From positions 172,064,516 to 172,128,515 of the forward strand of contig OX465281.1 of assembly GCA_949987705.1 (NCBI GenBank): 64,000 nucleotides of DNA, read 5' to 3'. Position numbers and translations under genes: made by a program. The stretch comes from Thereva unica (lineage: Eukaryota > Arthropoda > Insecta > Diptera > Therevidae). The notes under the pieces are model-generated. The model saw only the letters and a list, made by a program, of their open reading frames with translations. It was not told where the DNA came from and searched no databases. Positions within the stretch are counted from its first letter, which is position 1; every line of letters begins with the position of its first letter. Positions 22,801-34,800 of this stretch are shown piece after piece.

Positions 22801-25800
22801 TTTTCTTCGAATTTAGGATAAGATGTTTGTTATAATTAACGGAAATAAATTTCCATCACTCATTTTTATTTATTAGCAGCTTTTTCATTAAATAAATGTA
22901 TTCGTTCCCCTTTTTAACGAAGCTTTCAAAATAGCTCAAGAATGAGACAGAAGAACGAAAACTATACCTGTCTATTTTTTTCCAATTATGTTTATATGGC
23001 TGACATGCGCTGACGATTACAGTTCATTGGGAATTAACGTGGGAGCGAGGCAGGAATAGTTTTTGGTGCCATTTTTTTGTATGGGTTTTTGCCACTGACA
23101 TATAGTAATGGACTGCTAAATGAGCAAAATCCCATACAAAAAAATGGCACCAAAATGTTGTCAATAGTCTTTCAACGGCTTTTTAGAGGCTTTAATTATC
23201 AACAGAATCTGAAAAAAGGGCGCAAAATGCCCACTAGAAGCGAAGCTATTTCGAAAAAATTGACGAAAAAATGCAAAACTTAACGATGTTCGATTCGTAT
23301 AGCATTCGATGTAACTAGAAACAGGAAATAATTTCTTATTTTTTGCATATCTGATTCCACTTTATGTTAGTTTTCAGTTTTTTTAGTTATGTAATTCCTT
23401 CGATACTTTAACTTTTATCGTTCGCCTTGCGCATTGCTTCCCTTATCCTGAGCATTATGAACCGCCACTGATAACAAACAAAATGTATTTATAACAGGGG
23501 TGGCCAACCCTTCGCTGGAAATTGTGCGCATGCGAGATTCAACAAGATTTAACAAATATTTTGTGCTAAAAGGTTTCAACATGTGAAAAAGAAAAAAAGA
23601 GCCAGCAATGTGAAATGATTAAACTTGCCTGCGATTATTCCAGGAGCTAGGGGTTTTAACCTGACACTAAAACAATAGAAATGATATTTGGCACACGAGC
23701 AGTTGTTGAAGAGTACTTTAAGAAAAAAATTGTTCTGCACAAGAACAGCTAGGGAAAGTGGGAAAAATTCTCGGGAAAACTCGGAAAATTGATCATCCCA
23801 TCAACAACTTGGAAGTGGAATTTCGATATAATGTATGGGAGCAACTTGTAGAGCGTGAAAAGCGACACAAAAAATGTCTACATATTTTTCGGAAATAGGA
23901 GATAATGATCTATAATTGATATATCCAGATTTCCGCCCGAATAGCTCGGAATATCATAAAATTTACATTGACGCTCGACAAAAATCGTTATAACTCCCTT
24001 GTTTGTGGTCGAAAATTCATAAACCAAACGGTCAAACATTCAGTAGGTCAAATTTGAACAAATCAGATTTAACATTCATTCCCTATGTATCTTGGGCCTC
24101 GCTTTCGCTTATTCTAAAGGTAAATCAACAGAGGTTGCTTTACACCACCTGGTCAGTAAAATCGAAAAAGCCTTCCTCGCTAAAGAAACTGCCCTATGCG
24201 CGTTCCTTGACATCGAAGGTGCTTTCGATAACACTGGCTATGATTCTATCTCTAGGGCACTGGCTCTCAGAAATCTGGATCCTCACACGATTGAGGGGAT
24301 AAATGCCATGCTTGCAGATCATGACATTTCTTCTACCCTACGTGTCTCCACCATTAGTGTTAAGGCTATTAAGGGGTGCCGTCAAGGTGGAGTCTTATCA
24401 CCGTTACTCTGGTCACTAGTTGTGGATGAACTCTTGCTCAAACTATCTGAATCTGACTTCGATGTCATCGGTTATACAGATGATCTTGCCATCATTGTCT
24501 CTGGAAAGTTTGACTTGACCATTACAGAGGTCACTGCGAACGGCACTGCGAGAAGTTCAAAGATGGTGTACCAAGGTGTACCATTTTCCAAACGCTACAA
24601 AGTGGACCTAGGTCCTATCTGTATCCAGGATACCACAGTTGAGTACTCAGACTCAGTCAAATATTTGGGAGTAAACTTAGACAAGAGGCTGAACTGGAAC
24701 GCTCAACTTGACTACGTCATCAGCAAAGCCACAAGGGCCATATGGGCTTGCAAAAGGCTTCTGGGTAAGACATGGGGTCTTACACCACAAATGATGTACT
24801 GGATGTACAATACGATCGTTAAACCTGTTGTCACCTATGCTGCTATAGTTTGGTGGCCCAAGACTAAATAGGTTACGTCGATCCTCAAGTGCAGCAAGCT
24901 GCAACGGCTTGTTTGCCTCTCCATTGCCGGAGCTATGCGGACCTACCCCACAGCTGCAATAGAAGCAATCATTGGATTGACCCCTTTGCAGCTCTTCATA
25001 TGGAAATCCGCCGCCATAAGTGCGTTGAGACTTCAGATCTCATCCAACTGGCCTCATACGGTCAAAGGACACATGGATATCCTTAAAAATATCCCAAGCA
25101 TTTCCATCTGCCGCGTATCCGACCATATGGTTAGTCAACTGCGGTTCCAAAGGAAACTCAGAGCGATTATCCCGGATCGCTCTGAGTGGGAGGAAATTAT
25201 TCTTCCTAGGGATTCAAACTATCTCCACTGGTTTACTGACGGGTCAAAGATGGAACATGGCACAGGGGCTGGTGTCGCAGGACCCAACTCCAAGGTCTCG
25301 ATTGCAATGGGTAAGTGGCCCTCTGTTTTCCAGACTGAAATACATGCCATTACGACCTGCCCTAGGCTGAACCTTGAGAAAGGTCTGAAAGGCGCCAACA
25401 TTAAAATCTTTTCTGACAGCCAAGCTGCCATCAAGGCACTCTCAACGTGGAAGTTTTCTTCCAAAATAGTAGCAGGGTGTTTTGACGTACTCCAGGGCCT
25501 GACCTGAAACTAGGTCTCGCTCTGCTGGGTCCCCGGACACTGGGGTATCGAGGGAAGTGAGCTGCAGACAGCCTCGCGAGAGAGGGGTCTGAGACGTTGT
25601 TCCAGGGCCCAGAACCCTTCTGTAGCATCTCTTGGTCCACCTCCAAGTCCTTGATAGAGGAGTGGATTAAGAGAATAAACCTAGCCTATTGGGAGTCAGT
25701 CCCAGGTCTTAGACAGACTAAAGATCTTATAAGACCCTTTGCCTTAAGGGGCACTATTACTCTAAATAGAGCGGACCTAAGGCTGCTGGTAGGTTATTTC

Positions 25801-28800
25801 ACTGACCATGTAGGACTGCGGTACCACCTCCACAACCTAGGACTGTCTCAAGAGACAGAATGCCGACTCTGCTTGGAAGGCGATGAAACTTCCACACATA
25901 TTCTTTGTGAATGTCCTGCTCTGATCTGACTTAGAAGAAGAACGTTTATCAGAGAGTTCTTGAGCCCTGCCCAAGTCCGGTCTTCATCAATTAAAGACCT
26001 TCTTGGCTTCATTCGGAAGGCCGATAGTCTGTTGCGCTAGTGGGGTACGTACACAATAGGCCTAACTTGGCCGCAGTGTTCACCATATGGATTGCCGCCC
26101 CCCTCATTGCTTATAATAATAATAATAATCTTGGGCCTAATAGAATCGAGTTTTTCTGTAATGAGCGAACTAAAAAGCAACAGGTAGAGAGTCATTTGAG
26201 ATATGCTCATATGTTCCTGATCAACAACTACACAGACTGAATTATCATGATACTTATATTGTATTTTATCGGTCACTGTCGCCGCGTCCATGCTGAAGTT
26301 AGTCTGTTGTTCTATGTACAGCACCGCTGTTCTGCTGGCATTTGTCCGAATCCATTTTTTGTAAATACTATACCGTTTTTGTATGCGCTAGTTACAAAAG
26401 ACTCCTACTGGTTCGCAATATCAAGAACATTTTTCCTAATCTATTTGGCGATTGCCCACTATACATTTTTTTGCCCCTGTGTAGCTATTTGCACTTACCA
26501 AAAATCGACTGATCAGCTGCTCGAGATGAACTTTGCACCTTTTACCATACTTTACAGACGACTGCCTTATATTGCAGTTTTCTTGCTCCTTTAGTAATTC
26601 AGGTTAAACTGGTTGGTCTATCTATCTATCTCTACCGCTTACAAATTTCCTTTTCACTACTCGAACTCAATTAATTTATTAATCAAAGAAGACGATTATT
26701 AATTTTGTCATAAAAGTGGCCCTAACTTCTTTCTTACTGCTTTGAATCAAGTATGTATATCTCTAGAGATTGCGCAATTCGTCAAGACCAATGTTATTTA
26801 AAACTGGTAACACAAACAGTTACTCTGAGCTTTAACATTCAGATTACAAATGCCCATAGTTCATAGTTTTTTTAAATAATTAAATACGTTTTTTTTTAAA
26901 TAATAAAATACATTTTTTTCCAGGCACAAAGTTATGGTCCAGACGGTTGCGTATTAATGCGTGTGGTTGAAACAGTTCCTGGAAATATGTTACCTATGGT
27001 TGCACAAAACATTGCAAATTTACAGAATGCAGCAATGGCCGGTCAAGTGAATGTTCATATGCAACAGCAGCCTGTAAATCAAGATAATACAAATCCTTCT
27101 GATGTAGTCACTACTCCTAGTAAGAATAATTTATTCTTCGTATATCACAATAATAACCATAATTCCAGAAAATTCAATTAATCAAACTCATCCAGCACCA
27201 TCTCTAGCTAATGTTAAAATTGTGCAAACGCCTACTCCATTGAAGGAATCTGTAATTTCACCATCAAATCCTACAACACCAAAACAAATACAGCAACAAA
27301 AACCGGTTTCTGTAATAGTTCAAAATATTGATTAAACGATTATTATATTTATAAAATTGCAGGAGAATGAACAATTTGCTTTAACTTGGTTAGCTGCAAC
27401 GTTTGAGCCAACACCAAATCATTCCAGCCGTATAGAACAACAAGAACTTTACAAAATGTATTTAAATGCAACACAAAAATGTGGTCGTAAAGGACTAGTA
27501 TCGGCTATACATTTTCCAAGTTTAGTCCGTAAAGCCTTAGGAAATACAGTGGGTCCAAATTTAATTAAAACAACAGATGCAACCGGAACTGATGTGAATG
27601 CATTTTGTTATGTTTGTATTCGAGCTAAAGCAAATCCTCTGCCAATGCAAACAAAACCGATATCAGGGACTCCGAACACGCATTCGATTAAAGTTCCTAT
27701 GAAAGTTCACCAGCAGATTTCAAAAAAAACTTCGGACGTTTTAGTTAAATCGGAAACACCTATCAAGGTTAAACAAACAAGGAAAAACCAACAACTGCAA
27801 AAATCACAACAGCAAAACCAATCCCCCCAAACACCCTTCCAACAAACAGGTGTTAAGTCGCATGTAATCCAGCCGCATCAATCGGTGTCATCCCATACTC
27901 TTGATAGACAACACCCAGTGGGGAAAATACAAGGGAAAAATATAATTATTAATAAAAACATTATTGTATGCTATATTTTATTACTTCTGTAATGCAAAGC
28001 TACTTGAAATAAAAATTCAATATTTCGTTCTAGGCGACACCTCTTCAGCAATCATCTCAAGTAGTTTCTGTTAATCAAGGAAGCCCAGTAATAACACATA
28101 CGGCAAATCAACCAGGTACATCTCAGCAGCAGCAAATGCAACAAATCTCGCAGCAACAACAGGTGAAAAGTACAACAGCTGCTCAAATCTCTGCAACCCC
28201 TAACACTATTAACGGAAACGGGGCTGCCAGCTCGCTGATTAAAAGCCTATTGGCTAATAAGGTAACCTCAACAGCTACTGAAGTATCCGAAACGAATGCG
28301 AGTGCAGCTCCAAATAATCCAAGTTGTTTGATTACCCAAAATGTTAATTTGCATCAGGTAACACTTGTCATACTAACTTTATTAATTATTTTAGAATTTT
28401 AGTAGTAATTAAAAAAATAATATTGGCAGATTGCAAGGGTGATATACTTGCCACCTGCGAATATTTTTACATATATAATTGATTAAATGCCATAATTATT
28501 GTCAACTGTAACAGTAGTTTTTACAGATTTGCGTAAACTGTTGCATTTTGAGTAAATAAGCTATTCATAATTTGTATGACTTTAAGCATGTTTTCATAAT
28601 ATTTAACAAAACAAAAATCAACAATCGTCAACAGTAACAGCACGATCTAAAGTTAGGTAGCTGCACCGCAGTAATATCTGTAGAAGTATTACTTTTTTAG
28701 GAGCTATGCTTCACTTAATATTTTTGATTATATAAAATTTATTTCTCAGAAACGACAAGATAGGTCTAACATCTATATATGCGCGATAAGCTACTGGCTA

Positions 28801-31800
28801 ATTATTGTACCCCTGTAACTGAGCTTTGCTTAACGCAGAAAGAAAATGTGTATCAGATAACAATACAAGATTTACTATTTTTCATACTTCTATCACATTA
28901 GTAAGGTTTAGGCTTCTATTAAAACCATAACGAAGTACTATTCTTATCGTCATATTTTAGATGTGTTCATGAAGTTGCATATACTTCATGCTGTTTGAAT
29001 TGGATCTTATTTTAATTTCGAATTGTTTGAATTGGATCTTATTTTAATTTCGTCCATTTGGGAGTTAAAAGTTTCGACTGGTTAAAACTTTCGACTCCCA
29101 GAATTCGTAGGTTTGAGCCCAGTGGTCCATCGCCTCTCTACTTTTCTCGCCATAAAGTCGGTCGTTCATACGAATTTTCAGTGCTCGAACGCTTGAAAAT
29201 CTCATGAACTAGAGCGCATATGCTCTGCCTACTTGAAGCGGCATATTAGCTTGAAATAAGCTTGAGTTTTTGAGCAACTGATGTCTTGCGACAATTTCGA
29301 TCACTCAAACTTTCAAGCCAATCTTTCTGATAGACTCCAGGCGAGCTGCTTGCGTTTACATTTGTTCTTGAAATACGCTTCAAGTAAACTTGAAGGTGTC
29401 ATGGAAGCGCAATAAGCATCTGCTTATTTCCTTATAAATACTTTCTTCTCTCTCTACTTTATTTCGATTAGACCTGACAGAGTGGTAGCCTCAGCAATTT
29501 GTTTCCACATAAAATATCGTACTTGGATCATATAAATTCATCATCATCAGGAGCTCCACAGCCTATTGTTGGCCTTGGCTTCCTCCAGCATTTGCCTCCA
29601 TGATTCTCGATCCCTGGCCCGACTTCTCCAGTTTCTTATGCCCAACTGTCTCAAGTCATCCTCGACGTCATCTATGTATCTTTTCTTAGGACGACCTGGT
29701 CTCCGCTTTCCTGGTGGAGCTTTCTCCAGCACTATCTTTGTCGGGTTTCGTTCTCCACCTCGTTGTACATGACCAATCCATCGTAGTCTGTTTATTTTGA
29801 TCACTTTAACAACGTTTGGAATCTTGCTGATTTCATACAACTCTGGGTTGTATCTTCTTCTCCAAACGCCCTCAACCTGTATTCCTTTGTAGATCGAACG
29901 AAGGATTTTCCTTTCGAATCTTCCTACCAATGCTTCGTCTGCGTTTTTCAATGTCCACACTTCCGAACCATATAGTAGGACAGGCCTTATTAGTGTTGTG
30001 TAAAGTGCCAATTTTGTCTTCCTTGAAATATTTCTAGACGTCAGGTGCTTGCGTAGACCAAAGTAGCATTTATTAGCCAGTGCTATTCGTCTTCTGATTT
30101 CGGCCGATGTGTCATTTCCTTTCGTTATAATCGTGCCTAGATATACGAATTCATCCCCTGCTTCGATGTTGTAGGTGTCGATCATTATATTTTGTCTGCT
30201 ACTTCTGGTGTTTTTTGTGCACATATACTTTGTTTTGTGCTCATTTATTTCCAACCCGATTTTTTTTGCGGCTTGCTCAAGTGCTACAAAGGCCTCCTTC
30301 ATGCTCTCAAATGATCTTCCAAGGTCGTCGGCAAAGGCTAGTATTTGCACTGACCTGTCAAAGATACACCCTGATGTGTTAATCGATGCATCTCTTACTG
30401 CTTTTTCTAGGGCCACGTTGAATAACAGGCAGGAGAGTGCGTCACCTTGCCTTAATCCTCTATTTGTTCTGAGGGGTGGGGATAATTCACCATCAATTCT
30501 GACTTTACACCTTGCATCTTTCATCGAGATTTTTGTCAGTTCTACAAGGTGTTTTGATATTCCGAGCTGCTCCATAGCATCAAATAACTCCTTGCGGTTC
30601 ACACTATCGTAAGCATATCTGTAGTCGATGAATAACATGTGGATGTTTATGTTAAATTCAACGGCCTTTTCTAGGGTTTCTTTGAGTACAAATAACTGGT
30701 CTGTTGTGGATCTTCCAGGACGAAAACCGCATTGATACTCTCCTAGTATTCTTTCCACGGATCATATAAATTGGTTGAATAATTACAGCATTAACGTAAT
30801 GTTGCGTAATTAACAATGTTTACATATTCACATTCGTCGCTTATCCAGAATAGTGTCACAACTCAAAAACAATGAATTTTACAGGGGAGCCATTTGAAAG
30901 TTTTTAGTTTCATACAAGCCCATGTTATGATCTTGGATTCAAGCGGGTTTCCAGCGGTCATTTTTAAAAGTATTAATATGGATTTTTGCTACATAAAAAT
31001 ATGCATATTTAGCTATACATTCTTAAAATAAACTCGAAATTGGAAATTTTTGAGTTGTGCCACTATTCTGGATAAGCGACGATATATATATAAATGTGCT
31101 TGAAATGCTCATGGGAAATTCTTGATAACTGGGCGGGCGGATTCTGTATTGCATGCAATTTCTCAACAAATTCCTTTCTTTTTTGTTAAGTAAAGCAGTT
31201 TTCTTTTTTCATTTCGTTATTCAAACGATTTTCTATTGACAGTGATATTCCGCTTATTAGACTTTGATTTTTTGCAATAATGTTAAATCCAGATTCCTAC
31301 CGCAAGAGCAAACGTGATATTTACTTAAAAAAAACAATGCATCGTGCATCTTAGTGGATAGTGGAGATACCCCCCTCTCGAGAACATTTTTTTTAAATAT
31401 CACCACTGAAAATATTAGCAACGTAGTCCAACAAAGGATTTTATTGAAAATCTGATGACGTATGGTGCAAGTTATACTATCCATTATTTCGTTTATTACC
31501 CCATACACAAACCGGTTTTTTAGGCAATATGCCATGCCATATGCCTCCTCACTTACACTGCTGTTCATTTGAATAGGGACAATCGATTTACAAATGTTTT
31601 CTTTCGTTTTCGACTTGGGAGCAGAAAACTTAATATCCATGTGTAATAAGTAAGCACTGGTATAGTACCGTTATTGTTTGCCTGCTTTGTTTGGATGCAA
31701 TGAGAATTTTTAGCTGTTAAATTAGGTCCATAGAATAGGGACAGTTGCAATTTTGTCGCTATTCTGAATGTTTCGAAATCCAAGTCAAAGTGCAATTCAC

Positions 31801-34800
31801 TTTAGAGTTTATTTGAAGGTTTTTGTGTAGTTTATTCTTATGCTTTTTTAAATTTGTGATAAAATGGGTAAAGGAAAAGCAAAAATTTAACATGGATGGT
31901 CCTGAGTAACTACTACCAGATGGCAAAAGACCAGTTGGCAAACCACGGTTAAGGTGGAAAGATAATGTTAAGGCCGATGCAGCAAAACTGCTCAACACAA
32001 GAAACTGGAGACAAGCGGCGGAGCAGAGAGACGTCTGGAGGAAGAAGCTGATGGAGGCCAAGGCTCGAATTGGGCTGTAGAGCCATCGAAGAAGAAGGAT
32101 GGTCCTGACGGCTACAGCCACTATTTCCATGATCTGCGCAAAGAAGAAAAAATCTTAACACGAAATTACAGCAGGAAAGGCGGAGTCATGGTCTAGGGAG
32201 CTATTTCCTGCGATACCGCTAAATTTTCAAAATACTAAAATGACAGCCAAATCGTACCAAACAATATTAGAGACAGCCCCTGAGATGGACGTACCAACAG
32301 GACAACGCTCCCATACATACGGCACGAATAATTAAAACCTGGATTATATACCAAAATGTTAATGGCATGGCCCCCTTACTCACTGGGTCTTACCATCATG
32401 GAGGACATTTGGGGTTGGTTAACTCGAAGTCTACGAAAACGGCAGACAATTTGAAAACCAAAAAGAACTAATTGATGCCATCAAAACTGCTTGGGACGAA
32501 ATTTCCCTGAATTATCTTAATTCATTATATGGTTCAATATTTGACAGGATGTATGAGGTTATTTTTAACAAAGGAGGAAGTACACATTCTTCTTCGATGG
32601 CTCTACGGCCCAATTCGAGCCTTGGCCTCCTTCAGCTTCTTCCTCCAGACGTCTCTCTGCTCCGCAGCTTGTCTCCAGTTTCTCGTGTTGAGCAGTTTCG
32701 CTGCATCGGTCTTAACATTATCTTCCCATCTTGACCGTGGTTTGCCAACTGGTCTTTTGCCATCTGGTAGTAGATACAGGGATTTTTTTGGTATCCTTGA
32801 GTCATCCATTCTTTGGACATGACCGGCCCAGCGTAAACGCAGTAGCTTGGCATGGGTCGAAAGTTTACATTCTTTGTATAAGTCGTACAATTCGTGATTG
32901 TAGCGTATTCTCCATGCATTGTCTTCATTAATTGGGCCGTATATCCTTCGGAGAACCTTCCTCTCAAATATATCCAACTTGTCGGCGGATTTTTGGGAGA
33001 TACTCCATGCTTCACAACCATACGTAGCTACTGTACGTATGATGGTTTTGTAGACTCTTATTTTTGTTTTTCTGTGGATGTCTCTGGACTTCATTACTGG
33101 CAGTAGTGAGAAGTATGTTCTGTTTGCGGCGTTTATTCTTCTTTGTACGTCTATCGTTTCATCGTTGTCTTCACTGACTGTGGACCCCAGGTAGTTAAAT
33201 TGGCTTACCCGTTCGAAGTTATATTCCCCCCAGGTGGTGTTGTGGTTTCTTCTTCTTCTTTCCACCCTTGACTGAATTAGAATCTTGCTCTTCTCTGCAT
33301 TTATTTGCAGCCCTATATCTTTAGCTCCATCTTCTAATTCTGTGAATACTTCTCTAAGGTATGACAGTGATCTGGCAAGGCAGTTTGTGTCGTCGGCATA
33401 TCCTGCCAACTGTTTTGATTTGTTAAGCAGGGTTGCGTTCGCATCAATGTTTACTTTGCGAATTACTCCTTCAAGGCAGAGATTAAATAGCATGGGTGCC
33501 AGCCCATCGCCCTGCTTTAAGCCTTGCTTGACTGGGAAGGACTCCGTCAATTCTCCTTGTATTCTGACTGCACACCTTGTATTTTCCATTGTCATTTTAG
33601 TCAGTTTCACTATCTTTAGGGGTATGTTTAGGTCCAGCATTGTCGCATACATTTTTTCCCTGTCGATGCTGTCGTATGCTTGTTTAAAGTCGATGAAAAG
33701 TTGATACACGTCGATGTTGTATTCCCAGCATTTTCGGAGGATTTGCCTTATTGAAAAAAGTTGATCCATCGTTGACCTATTTCTTCTGAATCCAGCTTGG
33801 TATTCACTTATTACGGCTTCTGCATAAGGTTCCAGTCTGGCCTTAATTATATTGGTCATTATTTTATACACTGTGCTTAAAAGAGATATGCCTCTGTAAT
33901 TTGCACAGTTGAATCTATCTCCTTTCTTGTGTATTGGGCAGATAATGCTTTGCTCCCAATCTTCAGGCATTTTTTCGTTCCTCCATATGCAGCATAGTAA
34001 TTCATGTATAGCTGCTGAAAGCGGTTCGCCTCCTTGCTTGATCAGCTCTGCTGGGATGTTATCAATTCCTGGAGATTTGTTATTTCTTAAGAGTCGTATG
34101 GCACTTTGTACTTCTTCCAGAGTGGGTTCGTTTGTTTCTCTGGTGTCATCGTTATGTTGTGGACGGGGTTCGGGTACGTGTCGGATGCTCTCGTTTGCGT
34201 TCAGCAGCTCGCTAAAAAATTCCTTCCATCTTTTCTTTACATCTTCGCTGCCTGTAACTATAGTGCCTTCTTTCGTTCTACATATACCGGAGGAGGGTTT
34301 GAAGCCTTTCTTGAAGAAGTTTACTTCCTTATATGCTTCCCTGGTTTTGTTTCGGGCAAAGTTTTCCTCTGCTCTCAGGATGTAATTGTTGAGGGATTGC
34401 CTTTTCTTCTTCCTGCAGATGTTTTTTGCGGTTCTTCTTGTTTCCTCATATTTCAGTTTCTTGCTCCTCATCGGTCTCTCTATGTAAATTTTCCTATTTC
34501 GATTTCTGGCCTCTATAGCTGTTTTACATTCCTCGTCGTACCAATCATTGGCTCTGGCAGTGCGTTTGTAGCCTACAGTTTCCTTCGTGACATCTGTCAG
34601 TATCGTCCTCAGTCTTGTCCATTTTCCCTCAATTGTGTCTTCATTATTTATGTTTAGGCTTGGACCTATCCTCTCTGCTAACGTTGCCTGGTATCTCTCC
34701 AATACGATCTGTTCCTGGAGGCGGTCAACGTCGAATTTCTTTACTTTGTTGCTTCTTTGTTCTTGAGTGGACAGCCGACATCTGAATCTAGCTTTAACTA

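Larger units (their letters stand above)
14540..23470. mobile_element. 8.9-kb hAT-type composite element, 8-bp target duplication
   Basis: The left end is CAGTGGCGGTTC at 14540, the right end GAACCGCCACTG at 23470. ATAACAAA lies directly outside on both sides (14532-14539 and 23471-23478). The 12-bp inverted ends starting CAG and the 8-bp duplication are hAT hallmarks. A GGGAAGCA/TGCTTCCC motif is also mirrored just inside the ends. No hAT transposase was seen. The interior is filled by other elements: a P-type transposase remnant, a 4.6-kb long inverted repeat and several MITEs. I infer a non-autonomous hAT copy enlarged by later insertions. Confidence 0.8.

Noticed and set aside
23496..23515. 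hAT-like terminus CAGGGGTGGCCAACC
   Set aside because: No matching inverted end or duplication was found, so no element is called.
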